A stretch of DNA of 37,302 nt from Bacteroidota bacterium (GTDB lineage Bacteria > Bacteroidota > Bacteroidia > Cytophagales > Cyclobacteriaceae), in NCBI GenBank assembly GCA_022567155.1, contig JADFHN010000037.1, forward strand, positions 1-37,302, written 5' to 3'. Every line of letters starts with the position of its first letter. Position 1 is the first letter of the stretch. A program made the translations under genes and the position numbers. The notes beneath the pieces are model-generated. The model was given only the letters and a program-made list of their open reading frames with translations. It had not been told where the DNA came from and ran no database searches. Below, one piece after another: positions 22,658 to 30,283 of this stretch.

Positions 22658-24613
22658 ATGAAAATAATGTTTAAACAATCAATCTGGATGCTGGGCGTTT
22701 TGGCGCTTGTATCTTCCCTGTTATTCACAGGATGTAATAATGACGACGAGCCGGTAGTTGAGGAACCCGGACTGACAGGTAATAAAGAGGAGTACACGCT
22801 TTTTACCATCGGCAATTCAGGGGTTACGGGTAAGGTTACTTTTACCGAACGTGACGACAACACAACACTGGTAACGATTGTACTGACCGGCGTGGCAACA
22901 GGTGCAGATCATCCGGTACATATTCATGCCAATACGGCAGTGGAAACTGGTGGAATTATCATTTCACTTACAAATGTTGATGCTGCCGGAAAGAGTGAAA
23001 CAGCAGTAACAGCCCTGGATGACGGTACAGCTATTACGTATTCCGAAATGATTGCTTTTGACGGATATGTGAACGTGCATAACAGTTCGGGCGATCTGGG
23101 AACACTGGTGGTTCAGGGAGATATTGGCCAGAACGAACTCACCGGTATGATTGAAGATTTTGATCTTTTTGAGGCAATGGTGGACGGTATAAGCGGCGAT
23201 ATTACGTTTGCTGAAAGAGTGAACGGTGAAACACTTGTAACCATTGATTTGGAAGGAACAACGATGGGTGGAGATCATCCGGCGCATATTCATACTGAAT
23301 CTGTTGCTGAAGGAGGCGGAATCGTGATTTCATTGAATAATGTGGATGGCGCTACAGGGATAAGTAAGACTAATATAGCGCAAAATGACGAAGGATCTAT
23401 CATTACTTACTCAGACCTGAAAGAGTTTGACGGACATGCCAAAGTGCATATGAGTGGCAGTAACCTGGGTACGATAATAGCCGAAGGCGATATTGGAATC
23501 AATAAACTTACCAGCAATTCCGTTGCGTTTCCGCTCATGGAATTGGGTGATTCCGGAATAAGCGGCTCCGTTACATTTACTGAAAGGGAAAGCGGCGCTT
23601 CATTGGTGACCATCGATCTGAGCGGTACGGCTTCTGATGGCAATTACCCTGCGCACATTCATGCTAATACCGCAGCTGAAGGTGGCGGAATTATGATTTC
23701 ATTGAATAATGTAAACGGTAACGGAGACAGTGATACTCATATTGAAATGGATAACGACGGCACAGCTGTGACATACGATGAACTTGTAGATTACAACGGT
23801 TATGTAAATATTCATCAAAGTCCTGATAACCTGGGTACACTGGTATCGCAGGGTGACATTGGACAGAATGCCCTTACAGGGGAATCCGTTGAATATCCGT
23901 TGAATTCGGTTTCAAATCCTACCGTAAGCGGTACGGCCACGTTTGAAGAACGAATCAATGGGACAACATTGGTTACCATTGCCCTGGATGGCACAATTGA
24001 CGGAAACGAACATCCGGCACATATTCACATGAATACGGCAGCAGAAGGGGGTGGAATTGTGATAGGCCTGAATACAGTTAACGGGGCCACCGGAATAAGC
24101 AAAACGAGTGTAAAAGTAAAAGACGACATGACAGCGATCACATACGATGACATGGTCGAGTTTGATGGCTATATCAACGTGCACAATAGTGCATCTGACC
24201 TGGGTACGCTGGTAGCACAGGGTGACATCGGACAAAATGCCCTTACCGGTGAGTCGGTTCAATATACGTTAAATTCGGTTTCAGATCCTGCCATCAGTGG
24301 TACGGCTACATTTGCGGAACGCAGCAATGGAACAACATTGGTTACCATCGCACTGGTTGGCACAACCAATGGCAACGAGCATCCTGCACATATTCATATG
24401 AACAGCGCTACTGAAGGAGGGGGTATTGTGATCAGCCTGAATGTGGTAGATGGCGGGACGGGTATAAGTAAAACAAGCGTGAAAGAGTTGGATGATATGA
24501 CTGAAATATCTTATGATGAAATGATTAATTTTGATGGATATATCAATGTGCATAACAGTGAATCCGATCTTGGTACACTGATTGCTCAGGGTGATATCGG
24601 TAGTAACGGTTAG
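22658..24613 (+). CDS. lipoprotein with five tandem CHRD domains (copy 2)
   Basis: The 651-residue paralogue of 18318 begins with a signal sequence ending in the lipobox LLFTGC and an acidic NNDDEP spacer, followed by five CHRD units of about 122 residues. HIH occurs in all five (HPVHIH, HPAHIH, YPAHIH, HPAHIH, HPAHIH), and the second histidine in VHNS, VHMS, IHQS, VHNS, VHNS. Units 4 and 5 (from about 23888 and 24257) are far more alike in DNA than the others, a sign of recent internal duplication. It is the third gene of the ECF sigma operon, so it is a likely sigma-dependent product, and is closed by a terminator at 24626. Confidence 0.9.
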   Translation: MKIMFKQSIWMLGVLALVSSLLFTGCNNDDEPVVEEPGLTGNKEEYTLFTIGNSGVTGKVTFTERDDNTTLVTIVLTGVATGADHPVHIHANTAVETGGIIISLTNVDAAGKSETAVTALDDGTAITYSEMIAFDGYVNVHNSSGDLGTLVVQGDIGQNELTGMIEDFDLFEAMVDGISGDITFAERVNGETLVTIDLEGTTMGGDHPAHIHTESVAEGGGIVISLNNVDGATGISKTNIAQNDEGSIITYSDLKEFDGHAKVHMSGSNLGTIIAEGDIGINKLTSNSVAFPLMELGDSGISGSVTFTERESGASLVTIDLSGTASDGNYPAHIHANTAAEGGGIMISLNNVNGNGDSDTHIEMDNDGTAVTYDELVDYNGYVNIHQSPDNLGTLVSQGDIGQNALTGESVEYPLNSVSNPTVSGTATFEERINGTTLVTIALDGTIDGNEHPAHIHMNTAAEGGGIVIGLNTVNGATGISKTSVKVKDDMTAITYDDMVEFDGYINVHNSASDLGTLVAQGDIGQNALTGESVQYTLNSVSDPAISGTATFAERSNGTTLVTIALVGTTNGNEHPAHIHMNSATEGGGIVISLNVVDGGTGISKTSVKELDDMTEISYDEMINFDGYINVHNSESDLGTLIAQGDIGSNG

Positions 24614-24625
24614 TTTTTTTAATTC

Positions 24626-24656
24626 AAAGGATTTCCGGATAAATCGGAAATCCTTT
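24626..24656 (+). terminator. terminator after the ECF-CHRD operon
   Basis: AAAGGATTTCCG (24626-24637) pairs with CGGAAATCCTTT (24645-24656) over 12 bp, loop GATAAAT, followed by T and mixed bases. Confidence 0.75.
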
Positions 24657-24810
24657 TCTATATTTCGCTAATTATCAGATACTTGTAAAATAATTTACCT
24701 ATGGAAAATAAAAATTAAGTATTAATAATCATTCTTATTTTTGAGTATCCTGGTATTTTTTAGCATATTTCAGTGCTTTTCCACGTCTTGTAGCAATTTG
24801 AACTTATTTA

Positions 24811-25590
24811 ATGAAGAAGGTATTTAACATAATCAGTGTAGTGGTATTATTACAAGGTTGTGCATATAATGTATTGGAAGAACCGGTGGACTGCAGCATT
24901 TCTGACATTGCAGTGCAGGCAGATGAAATTAAAAATGCGGATTGCGATCTGGCTAATGGGCTGATCATCGTGTCGGGCAGCGGAGGAGAATCACCTTACC
25001 TGTATTCGTTGGATTCCAATGAACCTCAATCCTTAAATACATTCACCGAACTGAGCGCCGGAAGTTATTTGATTACAATTACCGATGCAAACGGATGTAC
25101 AAATTCAATAGAGGTAGTAGTTGAAAATAATGAAGGCGTAACGGCCAATGCAAGTACAACTTCATCCGGATGCGGTAAAAGTGCAGGAACTATCAGCGTA
25201 AGCGTAACAAACGGCGATGAGCCATATTCATACATCCTGGATAACGGTCAGGCACAACCCGGGTTTACTTTTACCGCACTGGGACAGGGATCTTACGAAG
25301 TTAGAGTAGTAGATGCAAATGGTTGTGATTTTACATTTGAAACGCAAGTGCTTTCAGGGGTTTCATTTGTGCAATTGATATCCCCGATCATCGCTAATAA
25401 TTGTGCGCTGGCATCGTGTCATGGGGGTACGCAATTCCCTGATTTCAGAGTTTTCAGCAATATTCAGAACAACGCACAGATAATAAAAACCCGGACACAA
25501 AACAAAAGCATGCCGTTAACAGGTTCTTTAACCAACGAGCAGATCGATTTGATTGCATGCTGGGTGGATGACGGGGCGCTTGATAATTAA
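24811..25590 (+). CDS. lipoprotein with SprB-like repeats and a C-terminal heme-type domain
   Basis: The 259-residue protein carries a lipobox at LLQGC (Cys17). Two repeats follow (about 42-105 and 118-182) of the SprB type: GGESPYLYSLDS...FTELSAGSYLITITDANGC and GDEPYSYILDN...FTALGQGSYEVRVVDANGC. The C-terminal domain has ANNCALASCHGG (Cys198, Cys203, His204) and a later methionine in KSMPLTGSLTNEQ (Met234), with ACWVDDGA at the end. That order matches small c-type cytochromes, but the spacing is C-x4-C-H. Such motifs do bind heme in cytochrome c3; here it is unproved. It probably forms a group with YceI and DUF5777 downstream. Confidence 0.8.
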   Translation: MKKVFNIISVVVLLQGCAYNVLEEPVDCSISDIAVQADEIKNADCDLANGLIIVSGSGGESPYLYSLDSNEPQSLNTFTELSAGSYLITITDANGCTNSIEVVVENNEGVTANASTTSSGCGKSAGTISVSVTNGDEPYSYILDNGQAQPGFTFTALGQGSYEVRVVDANGCDFTFETQVLSGVSFVQLISPIIANNCALASCHGGTQFPDFRVFSNIQNNAQIIKTRTQNKSMPLTGSLTNEQIDLIACWVDDGALDN

Positions 25591-25765
25591 TGGCATGGTG
25601 TTCTTAGCATAGATAATCTAATCAGTAAATAACGCCGGATGTTTTTGTTCTACACAATTATTAAAAAGATATGGGCATGTAAAACTGTTCTTCCATCACG
25701 CGCCGTTAACAAATACTTACGATTTGGTGTTATGTATAAAAATCACGCATTTTATATATACTGAT

Positions 25766-26302
25766 ATGAAACCCGTAATCTTCATAGCTTTACTTTTTAT
25801 AAGCACATCTGTCGTCGGGCAGAAGTATATTTCTGAAAAAAGCAATATCGTTTTTTTCTCAAGTGCACTACTTGAAGATATTGAAGCACGGAACGAAAAA
25901 GCAAAAAGCGTATTCAACGCCGATAACGGAGACATTGTTTTTTCCATCCCTGTTAATCAGTTTCAGTTTGCAAAGTCACTGATGCAGGAGCATTTCAATG
26001 AAAAGTACATGGAGTCAGATAAATATCCTAAAACAATATTTAAAGGTAAAGTGCTTGACTTTGAAAAAGGAAGTGAAAACAATAACGTTTGGACCGAGGG
26101 TGAGTTGGAAATTCACGGTGTAAAACGGAACGTAAAGATTCAGGGAAATCTGATTTTTAAAGGTGAAAAAGTAATTATCGAGAGCAAATTCATTGTTAAG
26201 CTGGAAGACTATGAAATTGAAATACCTAAACTGCTGTTTCAGAAAATTGCCGAGGAGGTGGAAGTAACGGTTAATTTTGAATATAAGCGTTATGAAAAAT
26301 AA
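25766..26302 (+). CDS. YceI-family periplasmic protein
   Basis: The start at 25766 (MKPVIFIALLFISTSVVGQ) gives a proper signal peptide and 178 residues; an upstream in-frame codon at 25724 adds residues with no signal-like character. The mature part shows the YceI lipocalin-like barrel: KSNIVFFSSAL, VFSIPVNQFQFAKSLMQEHFNEKYMESDKYPKTIFKGKV, WTEGELEIHGVKRNVKIQGNLIF. YceI proteins bind isoprenoids or other amphiphiles in the periplasm; the ligand here is unknown. Its last 11 bases overlap the DUF5777 gene, so both are co-translated. It sits 175 bp after the heme-domain lipoprotein. Confidence 0.9.
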   Translation: MKPVIFIALLFISTSVVGQKYISEKSNIVFFSSALLEDIEARNEKAKSVFNADNGDIVFSIPVNQFQFAKSLMQEHFNEKYMESDKYPKTIFKGKVLDFEKGSENNNVWTEGELEIHGVKRNVKIQGNLIFKGEKVIIESKFIVKLEDYEIEIPKLLFQKIAEEVEVTVNFEYKRYEK

Positions 26303-27173
26303 ATATGTAGTATTTGCCGTTCTTCTGTTTTTTTCATTCCCGGTTTGTGCACAGGATGATTTGCTCGACCTTTTGGATGAAACAGATGAATCTGTTAATT
26401 ACACGATCGCCACATTTAAAGGCACTCGCATTATCAATGGCCATTCCACGAAACTGAGGAAGAAAAAAGTACTTGAATTTCTTATATCACACCGGTTTGG
26501 CAGGATAAATAATGGGATATACGAATTTTTCGGACTGGATGAAGCCAATATACGCTTTGCACTCGAGTACGGCATTACGGATGTGCTGAATATTGGAGTT
26601 GGAAGAAGTTCATTTGACAAAACATACGATGGTTTTGTAAAATGGAAATTTCTCCGGCAGAAAACCGGCGCACAGCGATCGCCGGTTTCTATGGCCTTGT
26701 TTTCAAGCTATGCCATAAATTCAATGCGCGCAGAAGGGCAGAATATTAACTTTGAAGACCGGATTGGTTATACGTTCGAATTACTAATAGCAAGAAAATT
26801 CAACAGTGACTTTTCTTTTCAGCTAATACCGGGTATGGTGCATTTAAACTCCGTTCCATCGGCTCAGGATGATAACGATATATACTATCTCGGTGGCGGA
26901 TTACGGTATAAGCTAACACGTAGTTTTGCTCTAACTATGGAGTACTACTATCGGTTTAACCCACTGACCTCGACTGAAACGTTTGATGTAATCGGATTTG
27001 GATTTGAAATTGAAACCGGCGGACACGTATTTCAGTTGCTGTTCACCAACACCCTAGCTCCGTTTGAAAAAGGCTTTATCACCGAGACTGTGGATGAATT
27101 CTGGGATGGTGATATCCGGTTTGGATTCAATATTTCCAGAACTTTTCAGTTAGGGCAAAAGAGGAAATGGTGA
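26292..27173 (+). CDS. DUF5777 outer-membrane beta-barrel protein
   Basis: From ATG 26292 the product has 293 residues with a signal peptide (MKNKYVVFAVLLFFSFPVCAQ). The mature part begins DDLLDLLDETDES, and IINGHSTKLRKKKVLEFLISHRFGRIN is the family signature, then alternating strands such as IRFALEYGITDVLNIGVGRSS, YYLGGGLRYKLTRSFALTMEYYYRF and DIRFGFNISRTFQLG. This is DUF5777, a predicted barrel of unknown function often next to YceI and cytochrome genes in Bacteroidota. The start overlaps the end of yceI by 11 bp. Confidence 0.85.
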   Translation: MKNKYVVFAVLLFFSFPVCAQDDLLDLLDETDESVNYTIATFKGTRIINGHSTKLRKKKVLEFLISHRFGRINNGIYEFFGLDEANIRFALEYGITDVLNIGVGRSSFDKTYDGFVKWKFLRQKTGAQRSPVSMALFSSYAINSMRAEGQNINFEDRIGYTFELLIARKFNSDFSFQLIPGMVHLNSVPSAQDDNDIYYLGGGLRYKLTRSFALTMEYYYRFNPLTSTETFDVIGFGFEIETGGHVFQLLFTNTLAPFEKGFITETVDEFWDGDIRFGFNISRTFQLGQKRKW

Positions 27174-27790
27174 TCATAGCTTCAATCGGATTGTTTTCTG
27201 ATATATCCATGTTTGATCATTTCGCGTTTGCATAGGAATGCGCCACCCCTGCAGTCATTACGAACTCGAAAATTTACTCCCGATGGCTGACTCCCAAAAA
27301 CCTTTCGAGTGAGGGATCTTTGCCAGCAAGAAATAAATACCCTTGTTGTAAAGATTTCTCATCGCTTAAAAGTGATTTTTTCACTGTACTGAGTTGAGAA
27401 ATATGGGGTGGTATTATCACTTAAAAGCGATTCGAAATGACAGAAGAACGTGTAGGCTCAGCGTCGGATGTGACTTTTCATTAATAAAATCACAATACAT
27501 TGACATTCAATACATTACAAAAATTGTTCATTAATACCGAAGTGAAGAATCTGTAAATCCCTATCTGGCTAATAGCAACAAATCTTTCGTTTCACTCAGG
27601 ATGACGAACAAACAGTGTGAGATGAGTGCTTTAAGTAAGGACATCTAAAAGCTTGCTATACTCAGATTCCGTAGTTTTTTCCAGTGATGCAATTTTATTA
27701 AAGAAAAATGATCAGGAGATTTTCTTCCGAGTTGTTTGTTTAAACATGATCATTCTTTCATATACACAATTTTTTGAATAACTTGGTAAC
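27174..27790. other. 600-bp non-coding stretch with a degenerate dispersed repeat
   Basis: No gene is seen. ATCGCTTAAAAGTGAT (27361-27376) and ATCACTTAAAAGCGAT (27416-27431) form an inverted repeat matching at 14 of 16 positions, inside text ending TTCGAAATGACAG. A related piece, TTTCACTCAGGATGACGA, occurs near 27589. I read these as degenerate copies of a Bacteroidota intergenic repeat. AGTGA/TCACT near 27371-27385 gives a small hairpin. Confidence 0.45.
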
Positions 27791-28036
27791 CCTGCATTGA
27801 AATATATAGCTGATAAAAATAATTGCTGGCATCAGAAAGTGCGGATCGAAAAGACACATGCCGGAGACAGTTACGGCGACATATTTGTTGATACCAATAA
27901 ATCATTTGAAGTGTACAAGGAATGGCTGAATATGACACGTCCTGCTCCCGGGCCTGATAACCTCCGGCGTCCGCTTTGGTTTGCCCGGGCACTGAAACCG
28001 GCAGCGGAAACATTTTACCTGAAAAATGAAAAATAG
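27782..28036 (+). pseudogene. unidentified coding remnant without a start codon
   Basis: An open frame of 84 codons follows an in-frame TAA at 27779 and contains no ATG before Met62; a TTG at 27797 is the only early candidate start. The C-terminal half (EWLNMTRPAPGP, RRPLWFARALKPAAETFYL) reads like the end of a real protein, rich in Trp, Arg and Pro. I cannot name the family. I take it as the tail of a larger lost gene rather than a small gene, with moderate doubt. Confidence 0.4.
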
Positions 28037-28078
28037 CGATTCGTGCGCCATTTTCGGCTGGCCCTTTTTAATTTGTCT

Positions 28079-28086
28079 TAAATTTG
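28079..28086 (+). promoter_or_regulatory. -7 box before the second SulP gene
   Basis: TAAATTTG fits TAnnTTTG. It lies only five bases before the TTG start, so the transcript would be nearly leaderless. Confidence 0.35.
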
Positions 28087-28090
28087 GTTT

Positions 28091-29836
28091 TTGAAAAAAA
28101 ACTTAAAATATCAACTCTTCCCCTTTCTTGTATGGGGTAAAAGCATCACAAGGCAATCGCTAAAATCCGATTTGCTGGCCGGGCTTACGGGCGCGGTGAT
28201 TGTTTTGCCTCAGGGCGTGGCTTTTGCCATGATCGCAGGTATGCCTCCGGTGTACGGATTATATACAGCAATGGTCACACCGGTGGTGGCAGCGCTTTTC
28301 GGATCGTCCAGGCACCTGATTTCAGGTCCGACCACAGCTATTTCCATTGTTGTTTTTGCGGCAATCAGCCAGTTTGCAGAACCGGCATCGGCTGATTTTA
28401 TCCGGCTGGCCCTGACCCTTACTTTAATGGCCGGACTGATCCAGTTTGTGCTGGGAATATCGCGTATGGGTACGCTCATAAATTTCGTATCGCACTCGGT
28501 AGTGATTGGATTTACTGCAGGTGCGGCTTTGCTCATCGCTACAAGCCAATTGAAACATATATTCGGATTGCAAATCACAGGGGGCATTTCATTTAAGGAT
28601 ACATGGTATGTGATCGGCACACATTTAGGAGATATAAATATGTATGTATTGGGGATTGCCATCGTCACATTTGCGACGGCCATCATTGTAAAAAAAATAC
28701 GCCCAATGTGGCCGAACCTGTTGATTGCCATGGTTGCAGGAAGTTTATTGAGTTATTTAGCAGGCAGTGAAGCCCATGGCATTATGCTGGTTGGCGAATT
28801 GCCGTCGCATCTGCCGCCATTTGCAGTACCAGCACTGAATTTATCTACCATACGGGAACTTGCTCCCAATGCGTTTGCTATCGCCTTGCTTGGGTTAATA
28901 GAAGCGGTTGCAATCGCACGATCAATAGGAATACGGTCGGGACAGCGAATTGACGGCAATCAGGAATTCATCGGGCAGGGGTTATCCAATATGGTGGGAA
29001 GCTTTTTTTCGTGTTATGCCGGGTCAGGTTCATTTACACGGTCGGGTGTTAATTACCAGGCCGGCGCCAAAACTCCTATGGCCGCCATTTTTGCGGCATT
29101 TATTCTTATGGCATCCTTGCTATTTATTGCTCCTTTGACTGCTTATCTGCCTATTCCGGCTATGGGAGGCATTATTTTGCTGGTTGCCTACAATCTTATT
29201 GATTTTCATTATATCCGGCAAATCCTTAGAGCCAGTAAGCGCGAATCTTCTGTACTTTTAATCACTTTTTTTTCAACTATTTTTCTGGATCTTGAATATG
29301 CCATATATCTGGGTGTTATTTTTTCTCTGATTTTTTACCTGCAAAGAACCTCACATCCAAACATTGTAGCGATGGCGCCTGACCCGAAACACATCCGAAG
29401 AAAGTTTGCCAATGCGAAAAGGGATCGGCTCGAGGAATGCCCTCAGTTGAAGATTTTACGAATTGACGGCTCGATATTTTTTGGAGCTGTTGATCATGTA
29501 GCCGGTCGCCTGGCAGAAGAAAAGCTCGTTTACAGGCATATTCTGATTGTATGTAGCGGCGTAAACCTGCTGGATGTAGCCGGTGCGGAATTACTGGTGA
29601 ATGAAGCTGTAAGTCTCAGAGAAAAGGGTGGTGCGTTATATCTCAGCAGCTTAAAAAAATCGGTAAGAGAGGTGCTCGAAAAGGGAGGATATATAGATAA
29701 AATTGGAGAGGAAAATATATTCCCATACAAGGAGAAAGCGATTGAAAAGATATTTCCGCTGTTGAATCAAAACATTTGCGGAAGTTGTGAATTCAGGATT
29801 TTCAATGAATGCAAGAAAGAATCTTCTGTGCATTGA
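28091..29836 (+). CDS. SulP family anion transporter with STAS domain (second)
   Basis: The 581-residue protein has the same layout as 12763 but is clearly diverged. SLKSDLLAGLTGAVIVLPQGVAFAMIAGMPPVYGLYTAM is the family N-terminal block, about a dozen membrane segments follow, then a STAS domain from about residue 455 (LKILRIDGSIFFGAVDHVAG, GVNLLDVAGAELLVNEA). The C-terminal tail holds CGSCEFRIFNEC, a three-cysteine motif absent in the first SulP; similar tails occur in other SulP proteins. The start is TTG at 28091, since the next in-frame ATG lies inside the first membrane segment. No GTRAC-type operator precedes it. Substrate unknown. Confidence 0.9.
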   Translation: MKKNLKYQLFPFLVWGKSITRQSLKSDLLAGLTGAVIVLPQGVAFAMIAGMPPVYGLYTAMVTPVVAALFGSSRHLISGPTTAISIVVFAAISQFAEPASADFIRLALTLTLMAGLIQFVLGISRMGTLINFVSHSVVIGFTAGAALLIATSQLKHIFGLQITGGISFKDTWYVIGTHLGDINMYVLGIAIVTFATAIIVKKIRPMWPNLLIAMVAGSLLSYLAGSEAHGIMLVGELPSHLPPFAVPALNLSTIRELAPNAFAIALLGLIEAVAIARSIGIRSGQRIDGNQEFIGQGLSNMVGSFFSCYAGSGSFTRSGVNYQAGAKTPMAAIFAAFILMASLLFIAPLTAYLPIPAMGGIILLVAYNLIDFHYIRQILRASKRESSVLLITFFSTIFLDLEYAIYLGVIFSLIFYLQRTSHPNIVAMAPDPKHIRRKFANAKRDRLEECPQLKILRIDGSIFFGAVDHVAGRLAEEKLVYRHILIVCSGVNLLDVAGAELLVNEAVSLREKGGALYLSSLKKSVREVLEKGGYIDKIGEENIFPYKEKAIEKIFPLLNQNICGSCEFRIFNECKKESSVH

Positions 29837-30283
29837 TTGAAATGGTTCTACCGCAATTTAAATGAAAGACAGGAGACAAAACAGGGTGCAGTTGGTAGTT
29901 TTCAGTTTGCTGTTGGCACAGTGACAAACCCTAAATAGCATTGACCGTTTTGTAATCTAATTTTCATTGTTATTACTATTATTATGCTGTTGGAATGTGG
30001 GTAACCTTGACTGGAATATAGCGTGGCGTTATTCACATTTCAACGGCTTTTTTTCTTTTAGTTGTTCTTCAAAATGAACCGGATTCTTGTACTTTAATGC
30101 TCCATGGGGTTTTTGTGAATTATCGAAGCATCATATTGTAAATCCACTAAAATTCTCTATGTACCTCTGTCCCGGATAGCTATCGGGATCTCTGTGTTAC
30201 TTCGTGGAACAGCTTTATTTTCAATTCTGTTCTTCAAGTCCTTATTCGGTATTCGTCGAAAACTTTATCTGTTCATCCGAAAA
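29837..30283. other. non-coding region with transposase remnant and repeats
   Basis: Besides the IS3-type remnant at 30029-30130 this region holds CCCGGATAGCTATCGGGA near 30172, a palindromic repeat, inside text resembling a common Bacteroidota spacer sequence (CTCTGTGTTACTTCGTGGAA). No further gene is supported. Confidence 0.5.
30029..30130 (-). pseudogene. C-terminal remnant of an IS3/IS481-type transposase
   Basis: On the minus strand the frame ends in TAA (30029-30031) and reads CFDNSQKPHGALKYKNPV, then HFEEQLKEKKPLKCE. The NxQ(R/K)PHGAL...P...FE pattern is the hallmark of the end of the rve integrase domain of these families. Upstream the frame meets TGA (30131-30133) and no further transposase is recognisable, so only about 34 codons survive. 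Confidence 0.7.

Noticed and set aside
27361-27431. Inverted repeat as a MITE or CRISPR-like unit
   Set aside because: Arms are imperfect, there is no target duplication, and the unit does not recur with regular spacing; kept only as a degenerate repeat. No CRISPR array was seen anywhere.
29837-30283. tRNA or small RNA gene in this gap
   Set aside because: I looked for cloverleaf arms and conserved tRNA bases and found none; the region is explained by a transposase relic and spacer repeats.
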